64,000 nucleotides of DNA from Caulobacteraceae bacterium (GTDB lineage Bacteria; Pseudomonadota; Alphaproteobacteria; Caulobacterales; Caulobacteraceae), in NCBI GenBank assembly GCA_019247715.1, contig JAFBAO010000090.1:62001-126000 (forward strand). Reading direction: 5' to 3'. The translations under genes were made by a program, and so were the position numbers. The notes beneath the pieces were generated by a model that worked only from the letters and a program-made list of their open reading frames with translations, made no database searches and was not told the DNA's origin. Every line of letters starts with the position of its first letter. Position 1 is the first letter of the stretch. Below are positions 25,529-33,930 of the stretch, piece after piece.

Positions 25529-26701
25529 CTAGGCGGATCGTTCCCGCGGGATGGCGAAGCGGTCCATGTAGGCGCCGAAGGCCGCCTCCACCGCATCGTC
25601 GGAAATTCCGGCGGCGGCGAGCGAATAGTCGGGGGCGCCGTGGCTTCCCTTTCGGTTTTCGGCCAGCCAGGCGGCCATGCGCCGCTCGGTGGCGCTCGTG
25701 AGCTCGAGGTCCAGGCGCCCGTAGATGGCGCGGACCACCTCCAGGGGGCTCGCGGCGAGATCCGCGTAGAGGACGTCCACGAAGGTCTGGGGCGCGTCCT
25801 TGCGAAACTCGGCGGCGCGCTCCAGGCGATGCGCCAGCGCCGGGATGTTCATGGCCAGCATCGCCTGAACGTCAAAATTCCTCGGATCGTCCGAAAAGGT
25901 GCTGCGCAAGGCGTTGAAGAGACTGGCGTAGGACGGCAGAATCTTACGCAAGTCGCGATGGGTCTGCACGAAGACCGCATCCGGATAGACCGTGGTCAGC
26001 TCCTGCAGATGCGCCAGATGCGCCGGGGCCTTGAGCAGCCAGCGTTTGCCGGGTTTGCGGACCTGCAGATGCTGCAGCAGCTTGCGGTGCTCCCGGAAGA
26101 CGGCCACGCGGCTCACCGCCGCCGTCCCGGCGACATAGGACGGCACGTTCCAGAAGGCGTTGTAGGGCGTGTAGACCATCCACTGTTCGCAGAGGAACGG
26201 GCACTCCTCGGCAAGGTCGGCGCCCAGGGGATGGATGGCGAAGATCTCCGGCCGGCGCAGCCCCCAGCGCTCCAGCAGGGCCTGGGCCTCGGCGATCCGC
26301 TCGTCGGTTGCGTAGGAAGCAGTCCTCGGCGGCGGCGAGGATAGCAGGGTCTCCCATCCGAGGGGCACGCGGTTGTCCGGATCCTGGGCCAACAGGTTGA
26401 AGAGCATCGTCGTGCCGGTGCGCGGCAGGCTCGGAATGACGATGGGGCGGACGATCTGCTGCTCGGCGACCTCGGGGACCCGCTTGCGATCCTCCACGAC
26501 CTTCAGCCGCGTTGCGAGAACCGTGGCGAGCCGCTCGCGCGCGAAGAGCTCCCCCTGGGCGTTGAGGCCGGCCTCCTCGTTGAGCGCGTCGCAGAGCAGC
26601 CTCAAGGGACCCACGAGGTCGAACCCGCCGAAATCCTCCAACCCGGTGGCGGCCCTGGCCCCATCGAGCAGGGCGCCGGCGGAAAATCGCGCAGGCCTCA
26701 A
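25529..26701 (-). CDS. Sulfotransferase family protein
   Basis: A 390-residue protein with the PAPS-binding loop SLPRTGTTMLFNLLAQDP (about 87-104) and the second phosphate-binding region RWLLKAPAHLAHLQELT with FVQTHRDLRKILPS. These match the Sulfotransfer_3 group. It would transfer a sulfuryl group from PAPS to a hydroxyl or amine; some homologues have undefined roles in catabolic clusters. The start is TTG at 26701, with AAGGAG upstream. It lies 63 bases downstream of the dehydratase gene in the same direction. Sulfonating a hydroxylated intermediate would be unusual for catabolism; a detoxifying side role is possible. Confidence 0.82.
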   Translation of the reverse strand: MRPARFSAGALLDGARAATGLEDFGGFDLVGPLRLLCDALNEEAGLNAQGELFARERLATVLATRLKVVEDRKRVPEVAEQQIVRPIVIPSLPRTGTTMLFNLLAQDPDNRVPLGWETLLSSPPPRTASYATDERIAEAQALLERWGLRRPEIFAIHPLGADLAEECPFLCEQWMVYTPYNAFWNVPSYVAGTAAVSRVAVFREHRKLLQHLQVRKPGKRWLLKAPAHLAHLQELTTVYPDAVFVQTHRDLRKILPSYASLFNALRSTFSDDPRNFDVQAMLAMNIPALAHRLERAAEFRKDAPQTFVDVLYADLAASPLEVVRAIYGRLDLELTSATERRMAAWLAENRKGSHGAPDYSLAAAGISDDAVEAAFGAYMDRFAIPRERSA

Positions 26702-26764
26702 GGCGATCTCCTTGTTCCGGCCGCTGTAATGAGCGGCGCGAGCCGAGTGCGGCCGCCGGGGCCC

Positions 26765-28054
26765 CTAGCCCCCCGCCGCCTTGGCCCGTTCGCGTCGGGA
26801 ATAGGCCGCCATCTGGGCCGCGCCCCGGCGACGCAGGTCCGCCGGGGGCGTGGGCAGAACCGCCGGCCCGTATTCCCTCGACGGCAGGATGAGCGTGGCA
26901 TGGCCCGGCGCGGTGGTCTCGCCCCGCTGATTGACGCAGCGCACGGCGACGTCGACGACGTGGTGCTCGTCCTCCACGCGCTTGGCGGTCACCTCCCCGG
27001 AGACGATGTGGGTGTCTCCCATGAAGGCGAACAGCCGAACCTCGCTGTGGAACTTCCACATCCAGGCGTCGTCGCCCATCCAGTTGGTGATGAGGTGGGC
27101 CTGCCAGGCGGTGCGCATAGCGCCGTAGTCGTAGGAGGTGGGCAGTCCGAGGTCCCGGGCCCGCGCGTCGTCCCAGTGCACGCGCTGCTGGACCTGCGGC
27201 ACGCCATATTCATCGGCGGTGTAGAAAGCCGGCATCTTCTTGCGCATCTGGTGGGCGTACTTGAGCGGCCCGTGCTGGTACATGGCCCCGATGCCCGTCG
27301 CCACGTGGCGGCCCAGGAGGTCGACCATGGTGAACGGCCCCTTGGCGATCTGTCCCAGCGACTCCCCGACCTCCACATCCTCCCAGAGCCGCTCCTCAGG
27401 TCCCCGGCGGGTCTCGGCGGCGTAGATCTCCTCGATGCGAGCGATGTCGTCGGGCGTGTAGGTCGCGCGTTTGACGTCCTTGTAGCGCCCGGAGCTGGCG
27501 GAGCCCTTCCGCTCGGCGTTGATGAACAGGATGTCGTGGTAGGCCACCGGAATGCCGGCGACGTCGAAATAGGTCTCACGGTAGGTGTCGAGAACCGAGA
27601 TCCCGCCGCTGAACGTGGATTGTTTGACCTGCACGTCCTTCGTTATGTATTCGGAAAATATCCGTTCACCTTCGTAGACGGGCCGGAAGAATTCCCAGTC
27701 CGAGCCCGAGTGGTACTTGCCGACGCCGCGGAAAAGGCCGCGGAAAAGCGCCTTGAGCTCCGGGGTATAGGGCGGCGCCTCCCTCTCACCCATCGTGCCC
27801 ACGTAGAGCGGGTGCCCGATCAGCGCCCGCCAGCGCGTCTTCCTCGCGTATTCCGGATCGCGATACAGGGGATTGTCGTCGCCCACCATTCCATAGGCGA
27901 AGTGCTCCATGCTGTCGCGGCCAGCGTGATAGTTCCAGGGCTTGTTCGGGCTGAACTGCGGGATGCCTATCTGCTTGCGGGCCCGCTCGATATCGGCCTC
28001 GCTGATGCTGGCGTCGATATCGCGGACTTCGCGCGTCGTCGGGGCGTCGGTCAT
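26765..28054 (-). CDS. Acyl dehydratase: FAS1-like plus MaoC-like fused hydratase
   Basis: A 429-residue double hot-dog protein. The N-terminal half (FSPNKPWNYHAGRDSMEHFAYGMVGDDNPLYRD) resembles the FAS1-like dehydratase region. The C-terminal half (TMVDLLGRHVATGIGAMYQHG, then RVHWDDARARDLGLPTSYDYG) is MaoC-like. Such fusions hydrate enoyl-CoAs, often bulky side-chain CoA esters. The ATG is at 28054, and the cluster motif at 28122-28135 lies 68 bases upstream. It heads the two-gene minus-strand unit with the sulfotransferase. Confidence 0.8.
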   Translation of the reverse strand: MTDAPTTREVRDIDASISEADIERARKQIGIPQFSPNKPWNYHAGRDSMEHFAYGMVGDDNPLYRDPEYARKTRWRALIGHPLYVGTMGEREAPPYTPELKALFRGLFRGVGKYHSGSDWEFFRPVYEGERIFSEYITKDVQVKQSTFSGGISVLDTYRETYFDVAGIPVAYHDILFINAERKGSASSGRYKDVKRATYTPDDIARIEEIYAAETRRGPEERLWEDVEVGESLGQIAKGPFTMVDLLGRHVATGIGAMYQHGPLKYAHQMRKKMPAFYTADEYGVPQVQQRVHWDDARARDLGLPTSYDYGAMRTAWQAHLITNWMGDDAWMWKFHSEVRLFAFMGDTHIVSGEVTAKRVEDEHHVVDVAVRCVNQRGETTAPGHATLILPSREYGPAVLPTPPADLRRRGAAQMAAYSRRERAKAAGG

Positions 28055-28121
28055 CTTTCAACCCTTGCTTGGCGATACGGCGCGCCGCAAACGGCCTTGC
28101 CGGCGCCGCGCCGGCCGTCTA

Positions 28122-28135
28122 GCCGCATACTATTA
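28122..28135. promoter_or_regulatory. Cluster motif between divergent dehydratase and P450 genes
   Basis: GCCGCATACTATTA, one of the best copies of the shared motif, lies in the 274-base spacer between the dehydratase (start 28054) and the P450 (start 28329). On the minus strand it reads TAATAGTATGCGGC, so it could overlap a -10 for the dehydratase. Confidence 0.5.
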
Positions 28136-28328
28136 CGGGCCGCCAAATGCAACGCAGCCGCGGGGCCCGGGCCCCCGAACCCGCGCGGCGAGACGCTGAC
28201 GGTTCACGCATCCTCGGTGTTCATGTCGAACTCATAGGCTACTCTAAAGAGGCACGCCCCCTAACCGGGCCGGAAGGCCGCGGCCTGCGGGCGAAGTCGC
28301 GTTCGCCGCGCTTTGGGAGGAGCCACCC

Positions 28329-29546
28329 ATGGAATTGACGCCCCGGCCGGACCACGTGCCGCCGGAACTGGTCTACGATTTCGACCTCTACTCGCTGCGG
28401 GCCGAGGAGGAGGACGTCCAGGCGATGTGGCGCGGGCTGCGCGACCGGGCGCCGGCCGCGATCTTCTGGACGCCGCGCCATGGCGGTCACTGGGTGGCGA
28501 CGCGGGCCGAACACGTCGAGGACGTGCAGATCGACTACGAGCGCTTTTCGCATCGCAAGATGAACATCCCCATGTCGGATTATCAGCTTGCCAATCCGGC
28601 CCTGCCGCTCGGCGCCGACCCGCCGGTCTCCACGCCCTTCCGGGCCCTCATCATGCCCGCCTTCCTGCCCGCGGCGGTCAACCGGTTGACGGGAACCGTG
28701 CAGTCGGTGGCCAGCGAACTGGCCGAGCAGCTCGCGCCGCGCGGCGGGTGCGAGTTCATGACCGAGTTCGCGCGGATCCTGCCGGTGGTGGTGTTCCTGT
28801 CGATGGTCGACCTGCCGCTGGAGGACCGCCCCATGCTGCAGGCCTTGTCCGAGCAGCTGTCCCGCAGCGGCTCGCGCGAGAAGCGGCAGCAATCGCAGGA
28901 GAAGATGCGCGAATATCTCGGGGGCTGGATTCGCAAGCGAACGGCCGAGCCGGGCGACGACCTCATCAGCCGTATCTGCAGAGCCGAGATCAACGGCCGC
29001 CCCATCACTCTCGATGAGACCCAGCGCGTGTGCTCCCTGCTGGTGTTCGGCGGCCTCGACACGGTCGCCAGCATGATCGGCTTCGCCGCGCGCCATCTGG
29101 CCGTCAATCCGCACAACCGCCGGAAGGTCCGCGAACGGCTCGACGACCCAGCCAGGATGCGGGTCATCGTCGAAGAGCTCATCCGGCGTCACGCCCTGTC
29201 GAACACCGCCCGCGAGATCACCCACGACCTCGTCTACAAGGGCGTGCAGCTCAAGAAGGGCGAGCAGATCCTGATCCCCAACGTCTTCGCCGGGCTCGAC
29301 GAGGCGAAGGTGGAACGCCCCCTCGAGGTGGATTTCGACCGCGAGATGCCGATCTACCACGCCACCTTCGGCAACGGCGTGCACACCTGCCCCGGCGCCA
29401 CTCTGGCGCGCCGGGAGATCACGGTCTTCCTGCGCGAGTGGCTGAGCCGCATCCCGGACTTCGAGGTGAAGCCCGGGACGCACCCCTTGAGCGTCAGCGG
29501 CTCGACCAACACCATCGTCTCACTGGAGCTGGTCTGGGAGGTCTGA
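28329..29546 (+). CDS. Cytochrome P450, P450cam (CYP101)-like
   Basis: A 405-residue P450. It starts with DHVPPELVYDFDLYSL and HGGHWVATR as in P450cam. The I-helix is FGGLDTVASM (about 240-249), and the heme loop FGNGVHTCPG has Cys near 353, followed by LARREITVFLREWL. GGGAGGAG lies before the ATG. It stands alone, divergent from the dehydratase operon and sharing its motif-bearing spacer. It is the second of three P450cam-like paralogues; the closely similar substrate-side regions suggest related substrates. Confidence 0.92.
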   Translation: MELTPRPDHVPPELVYDFDLYSLRAEEEDVQAMWRGLRDRAPAAIFWTPRHGGHWVATRAEHVEDVQIDYERFSHRKMNIPMSDYQLANPALPLGADPPVSTPFRALIMPAFLPAAVNRLTGTVQSVASELAEQLAPRGGCEFMTEFARILPVVVFLSMVDLPLEDRPMLQALSEQLSRSGSREKRQQSQEKMREYLGGWIRKRTAEPGDDLISRICRAEINGRPITLDETQRVCSLLVFGGLDTVASMIGFAARHLAVNPHNRRKVRERLDDPARMRVIVEELIRRHALSNTAREITHDLVYKGVQLKKGEQILIPNVFAGLDEAKVERPLEVDFDREMPIYHATFGNGVHTCPGATLARREITVFLREWLSRIPDFEVKPGTHPLSVSGSTNTIVSLELVWEV

Positions 29547-29549
29547 CCC

Positions 29550-29623
29550 AGTGTGGTGAATTTGAAGTTCGCTCGATTGATGGGGCGGGCGCTGAAGCGA
29601 ACGTCAAATTCGTAAACCACACT
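29550..29623. repeat. Long imperfect palindrome 1 (repeat pair)
   Basis: The left arm AGTGTGGTGAATTTGAAG continues to GTTCGCT (29550-29573). It pairs with the right arm at 29596-29623, ending AACCACACT. The right arm carries a 4-base insertion between its 8-base outer and 16-base inner parts, and there is one mismatch. It starts 3 bases after the P450 stop. It shares the word GAAGTTCGCTCG with palindrome 2, so the two are copies of one repeat family or paired terminators. Confidence 0.7.
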
Positions 29624-29639
29624 CGATTCAAAGTTTTGC

Positions 29640-29713
29640 TAGTGTCCTTGTCGAGTCCGAAGTTCGCTCGGCGCCCATCCCATCCACTGGCGAACTTCGG
29701 ACTCGGGACACTA
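29640..29713. repeat. Long imperfect palindrome 2 (repeat pair)
   Basis: The left arm TAGTGTCC, TTGT, CGAGTCCGAAGTTCGC (29640-29667) pairs with the right arm GCGAACTTCGGACTCG plus GGACACTA (29690-29713). The match is perfect apart from the 4-base TTGT insertion. The last three bases (CTA) are the complement of the TAG stop codon of the acyl-CoA dehydrogenase gene. It lies 16 bases from palindrome 1, between two convergent genes. Confidence 0.7.
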
Positions 29714-31954
29714 CCGCGCGCCGGCCTCGTCGTCCGCCCAAAGGTCGCGCGGCATGCCCAGCATCCGCTCGGCCATCTTGTTGCGGTGGATCTCGCTGGT
29801 GCCGCCGCCGATGGTGGAAGCCCGGGTGGCGAGATAGGCGCGGGTGGTCGGCGCCTCCTTCATGCCGGCGGCGCCCTGAACGTCCACGAGCAGCTCGCCC
29901 AGGCGCTTCTCCTGCTCCTGGCCGGCCAGCTTCTGGATCGAGCCCTCGCCGCCCTGCTTGGCGCCCCCGGTGTAGCGGGCGACGTTCCTGAGGCCGTGCA
30001 GCTTCACCACCTGGGTGATCGACCAGGCCTCGGCCACCCGGCGCCGCAGATCCGGATCGACCCCCAGGCGCGCCTCGCGCTTGGCCAGCGCTCTGACGAT
30101 CCGGTGCATGTTGGTGGCCTGGGCCGCCTGGGCGCCCAGGAAGTTGGTCAGGTGCTCGCCCACCATGGTGGTGCGGTTGGTTTGCCAGCCCTTGTTGATC
30201 GGCCCGATCAGGTTGGTGAGCGGCACGCGCACGTTGTCGAAGAAGATCTCGTTGAAGTCGAAGTCGCCGCTGATCCGGCGCAGCGGCCGGATCTCCACCC
30301 CCGGCGCCTTGGCCGGCACGATGACCACGCTGATGCCCTGATGCTTGGGCGCCGCCGGGTCGGTGCGCACCAGCACGTAGAGGTAGTCGGCGAAGTGGGC
30401 GTGGCTAGTCCAGATCTTGTGGCCGTTGATCACCAGCTCGTCGCCGTCCACCACGCCGCGGGTCTGCAGGCCCGCCAGGTCCGATCCCGCCCCCCGTTCG
30501 GAGAAACCGCCGGACCAGAGGATGTCCGCCCGCCGGGTCGGCTCGATGAGCGCCTGTTGCTCGGGGGTGCCATGCGCGATCAGGGCCGGGCCGATCAGCA
30601 TCAGGCCGCGGTTGCCCGGCAACAGCGGCAGGCCGCGGGCGGTGATCTCGGCGTAGAACATGATCTGCTGGGTCAAGGTCGCGTCGCGGCCGCCCCAGGC
30701 CTTGGGCCAGTGTATGCCCACCCAGCCGGCGTCGGCCATGGCGCCCTGGAACTCGCGCCGGGCGGCGAGGCCCCCCCGGCGGATCTGCTCGGCCTTCTCC
30801 GGGGTGAGATAGGCGTCCAGCCAGTCGCGCAAGGGTTGGATGAACGCCTCGTCCTCGGGGCTCGGAACGAAGCCGAGGTCGAGGTCGCCGCCCTCGCGGG
30901 CGGAGCGGCCGCCGGATTCGCCCTCCAGGAGCGTGGCGCTGATGGTTCTGAGGTGCTCGTCGGGCGAGCCAAGGCTGAGCTGACAGTGCTTGGCCCGCCG
31001 CAGCAGCAGATGCATGTCGAACTCCCAGGTGATCGCCATGGCGGCGAACACCTGGGTCGCCTCGGCGGCGACGAACGCCGCCGCCCCGGTGGCTTCCGAC
31101 TTGGCCAGCACCGCCGCCATCGGGTCGGGATCGCCGTCGCGGACCGAGCGCAGCGCCCCCCACAGCGCCGAGCGGGCGGCCTCGGTCTTCACCAGCATGT
31201 CGGCCAGCTTGTGCTTGATGGCCTGGAAACGGCCGATCGGCTGGCCGAACTGCTTGCGCTCCTTGGCGTAGTCCGAGGCCATGTCCAGCGCCGTCTGGGC
31301 GCAGCCCAGCGCTTCGGCCGCGATCAGGGTCTGGGCGAGCGCCAGCGCCTTGCCGAAATCGAGCGCGCCGACCTTCTCGGCCGGCGCGCCGGCGAAGACG
31401 AGCTTGGCCATGCGCCGGGTAGGATCGAGGCTGGCGATCTCGGTGCGCTCGACCCCGGCGCCCGCGAGGTCCACCGCCCACCAGGCGCCGTCCGCCGGCG
31501 CCAGCCACACGTCGTGCGCCGCCGCCTCGAAGGCGTAGTCGACCTCGCCCGAGAGCCGCCCGTCCTCCACCTTGAGATTTTGTGGGACTCCGGTCTCGGA
31601 CGAGAGGCCGGCGCCCACCACCTTCTCGCCCGAAGCCAGCTGGGCGCCGACCCGCGCCGCCGCCTCTCCAGCCCCGCCGGCCAGGATGTGGCCGGCAAGG
31701 TAGGTCGAGACCACCGGAACTGGCGCGACCCAGGCGCCGAGCGCCTCGGCCGCCACGCATTCCTCGGCGAGGCCGAGACCGCTGCCGCCCACCGCCTCCG
31801 GAAGGGAGACGCCGGTGAGGCCGAGCTCGGCCAATTGTCCCCAGAGCGCCGGGTCGACGGCCGGCCCGCCCTCCAGCGGTTTGCGGGCTGCCGAGCGGTC
31901 CTTGAACAACCGGCGGACGGTGCGGGCGATCTCTTCCTGTTCGGGCGTCCACAT
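29711..31954 (-). CDS. Fused double-domain acyl-CoA dehydrogenase
   Basis: A 747-residue protein with two acyl-CoA dehydrogenase units. Residues 1 to about 355 resemble the small-subunit type (SLPEAVGGSGLGLAEE, SDYAKERKQFGQPIGRFQ, ending WEFDMHLLLRRAKH). Residues about 365-747 are a full large-type unit, with FSERGAGSDLAGLQTRG, INGHKIWTSHAHFADY and the FAD-contact end TIGGGTSEIHRNKMAERML. Fusing both halves mimics the heteromeric alpha2beta2 FadE enzymes that act on steroid-type side chains. The TAG stop is formed by the end of palindrome 2. It is the last gene of a minus-strand run with SDRs at 32068 and 32896; a run of nine G lies upstream at 31992-32000. Confidence 0.88.
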   Translation of the reverse strand: MWTPEQEEIARTVRRLFKDRSAARKPLEGGPAVDPALWGQLAELGLTGVSLPEAVGGSGLGLAEECVAAEALGAWVAPVPVVSTYLAGHILAGGAGEAAARVGAQLASGEKVVGAGLSSETGVPQNLKVEDGRLSGEVDYAFEAAAHDVWLAPADGAWWAVDLAGAGVERTEIASLDPTRRMAKLVFAGAPAEKVGALDFGKALALAQTLIAAEALGCAQTALDMASDYAKERKQFGQPIGRFQAIKHKLADMLVKTEAARSALWGALRSVRDGDPDPMAAVLAKSEATGAAAFVAAEATQVFAAMAITWEFDMHLLLRRAKHCQLSLGSPDEHLRTISATLLEGESGGRSAREGGDLDLGFVPSPEDEAFIQPLRDWLDAYLTPEKAEQIRRGGLAARREFQGAMADAGWVGIHWPKAWGGRDATLTQQIMFYAEITARGLPLLPGNRGLMLIGPALIAHGTPEQQALIEPTRRADILWSGGFSERGAGSDLAGLQTRGVVDGDELVINGHKIWTSHAHFADYLYVLVRTDPAAPKHQGISVVIVPAKAPGVEIRPLRRISGDFDFNEIFFDNVRVPLTNLIGPINKGWQTNRTTMVGEHLTNFLGAQAAQATNMHRIVRALAKREARLGVDPDLRRRVAEAWSITQVVKLHGLRNVARYTGGAKQGGEGSIQKLAGQEQEKRLGELLVDVQGAAGMKEAPTTRAYLATRASTIGGGTSEIHRNKMAERMLGMPRDLWADDEAGAR

Positions 31955-32067
31955 GGGTCTTGTCTTCCTAAATGCTGTCAGCTCGTCATCCGGGGGGGGG
32001 CGCTCGGCGGCCCATGGCTATTCTAGGCCCGCCCCCGCCAATCTGCGACCATCTCGGCCAAAGCCGC

Positions 32068-32883
32068 TCACCGTTTGACGTGATCGGCGAAGAAGCTCGT
32101 GTCGCCCAGCGGGCTTTGCGCCGTCATCCCCCCGTCGGCGCTCAAGACCGCGCCGGTGATCCAGGCCGAAAGGTCCGACAACAGATAGAGGCAGGCGGCG
32201 GCGAAATCGTCGGCGCTGGCCGCGCGCGGCAAGGCGGCGGGCGATTTGCGCGGAGGGCTCGTTTCGCTCCGGATCCGGGCGTTGCGCGGCCCGCGCGAGC
32301 CGCTCGGAGAAAGGCAGTTGACCCGGATGTTGTGGGGCCCCCACTCCACGGCCATGGTCTTGGTGAGCGACATCACCGCCGCCTTCGCGGCCCCGTAGCA
32401 GCCGTGATAGGGCGCGCTCGCATGGCCGCTCACCGAGGCGAAGTTGACCATGCTGCCCGGACGTCCGGTCTCGATCATGTGGCGCCCGACCGCCCGGCAG
32501 GTCTTGAAGACGTAGGTGAGGTTGAGCGCCAGCGTGGCCTCCCAGACCTCGTTGGGCATCTCCTCCATGGGCCACCATTGCCCGGGCTGGGTTCCGCCCA
32601 CCAGGTTCACCAGGCCGTCGGCGCCCCCGAATTCCGCGATGGCGGTCGCCAGCACCCGATCGATGTCGGCCTCCTGGCGCACGTCGGCGGCCACCCCGAG
32701 AAAACGCCCGTCCAGCCCCTTGCAGAGCACCGCCGTCTCGCCCAGCGCCTGCTCCGTCAGGTCGACGCCCACCACCGCAGCGCCGGCCTCGCACAGCGCC
32801 TTGGCCGTGGCCGTTCCCATGTTGCCGCCGGCGGCCCCCATGAGGATGACCGTTCGCCGGTCCAGTCGCAGCTTCTCGAGCAT
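32068..32883 (-). CDS. SDR family oxidoreductase
   Basis: A 271-residue SDR. The cofactor loop is variant (GAAGGNMGTATAKAL) with VVGVDL after strand 2, suggesting NAD(H). The catalytic Ser is in VNFASVSG and Tyr/Lys in GCYGAAKAAV. ITGAVLSADGGMTAQ is the C-terminal substrate loop. The ATG at 32883 follows GAGGGA. It lies 12 bases downstream of the SDR at 32896 and upstream of the fused acyl-CoA dehydrogenase in one direction, so the three are probably one transcript. Confidence 0.84.
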   Translation of the reverse strand: MLEKLRLDRRTVILMGAAGGNMGTATAKALCEAGAAVVGVDLTEQALGETAVLCKGLDGRFLGVAADVRQEADIDRVLATAIAEFGGADGLVNLVGGTQPGQWWPMEEMPNEVWEATLALNLTYVFKTCRAVGRHMIETGRPGSMVNFASVSGHASAPYHGCYGAAKAAVMSLTKTMAVEWGPHNIRVNCLSPSGSRGPRNARIRSETSPPRKSPAALPRAASADDFAAACLYLLSDLSAWITGAVLSADGGMTAQSPLGDTSFFADHVKR

Positions 32884-32895
32884 AGCCTGATCCCT

Positions 32896-33708
32896 CTACC
32901 GCGCAGGCCCGGACGCGCCCTTGGGAGACACGTGGCCCGCCCTCGACCTGTTCCCTACACCCCCATCCACCGTGACCATGCAGCCGGTGATGTAGCCGGC
33001 CAGGTCCGAGGCCAGGAAGGCGACCGTGGCGGCCACCTCCTCCACGCGCCCGGCCCGGCCGAAGGGCATCGAGCCGACGAGGTCCACATACCGCTCCTCG
33101 TCGCCCCAGGCCGCCTTGGCCGCCTTGCGCAGGCCGCTCAGCAGACGCTCCGTGGCGATCGGGCCAGGGTCGAGGCCCACCACCCGCACATTCCAGTCCG
33201 GCGTCTCGGCCCCCAGCGTGACCGTGAAGTTGGCCAGCGCCATGTTGCCGGTCTCGCCGGCGATGTAGTTGGGGTTCTGGAGCCGGTTGCCGATCACGTT
33301 GATGATCACCCCGGAGCGCCGGGCCTTCATCGGAGCGAGGAAGCGCCGGGTCATGTGGATGTAGCCGAACACCTTCAGCTGCCAGCCTTCGCGCCACGCC
33401 GCATCGTCCAGCGACTCGATCGGACCGGCCGGAATGGAGCCGGCGTTGTTGACCAGGATGTCGATGTCGGGGAACTCAGCCGCCAGCGCGTCGACCTGCG
33501 CAGGGTCGGAGAGGTCGCGGGCGCTCACCCGCACTTTCGCGCCCGTCCGACCCACGATTTCCTCGCGGGCCCGCTCGAGGTCGGCCAGGGTGCGCGAGAC
33601 GAGCGCCACCTCGCAGCCCTCCTGGGCGAGGGCCAGGCCGCAGCCGCGCCCGATCCCTTGCGAGCCGCCAGTCACCAGCGCCTTGCGCCCGGCCAGACCC
33701 AGATCCAC
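32896..33708 (-). CDS. SDR-fold protein lacking the Tyr-Lys catalytic pair
   Basis: A 270-residue SDR-fold protein with a normal cofactor loop (TGGSQGIGRGCGLALAQ) and VNNAGS. At the catalytic site the sequence is IGNRLQNPNYIAGETGNMA; the YxxxK motif expected before the ALANFT helix is missing. A family of such SDRs is known to me from other genomes; their reaction is uncertain. The start is GTG at 33708 with GGGAGAG before it. It heads the run with the SDR at 32068 and the fused acyl-CoA dehydrogenase. Two facing motif copies lie upstream (33765-33773 and 33827-33840). Confidence 0.8.
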   Translation of the reverse strand: MDLGLAGRKALVTGGSQGIGRGCGLALAQEGCEVALVSRTLADLERAREEIVGRTGAKVRVSARDLSDPAQVDALAAEFPDIDILVNNAGSIPAGPIESLDDAAWREGWQLKVFGYIHMTRRFLAPMKARRSGVIINVIGNRLQNPNYIAGETGNMALANFTVTLGAETPDWNVRVVGLDPGPIATERLLSGLRKAAKAAWGDEERYVDLVGSMPFGRAGRVEEVAATVAFLASDLAGYITGCMVTVDGGVGNRSRAGHVSPKGASGPAR

Positions 33709-33764
33709 GCGAAACTCTCCCTTCCCGACTCCAGAAGAACCCGCTCACGAAATCCGGCGCAGGC

Positions 33765-33840
33765 GGTATGCGACGGCAGGTGGGGCGCCGGAGCCGACGG
33801 CCGGACATTGGCGCGCCCGCGACGATTTCGCATACCTATT
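33765..33840. promoter_or_regulatory. Inverted pair of cluster motifs upstream of the 32896 SDR operon
   Basis: GGTATGCGA (33765-33773) and TTCGCATACCTATT (33827-33840) form an inverted pair about 54 bases apart in the 222-base spacer before the SDR operon. A dimeric or looping regulator could bind both. Confidence 0.5.
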
Positions 33841-33930
33841 GGAGCAAGAGAAGCCTCGCCTGCCTCAAACGCCGGAGATCGCCGGGGATCCAAAAGGGGT
33901 GGAACGGGCGCTCCACAAGCGGAGACTACC

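Noticed and set aside
31992..32000. Run of nine G upstream of the fused dehydrogenase as a possible phase-variable tract
   Set aside because: It lies 38 bases upstream of the start, in no recognised promoter element; such runs are also common sequencing-error sites.
29030..32026. 998-codon plus-strand open frame over the P450 end and the fused dehydrogenase
   Set aside because: It crosses the palindromes and runs antisense to a protein with clear acyl-CoA dehydrogenase motifs.
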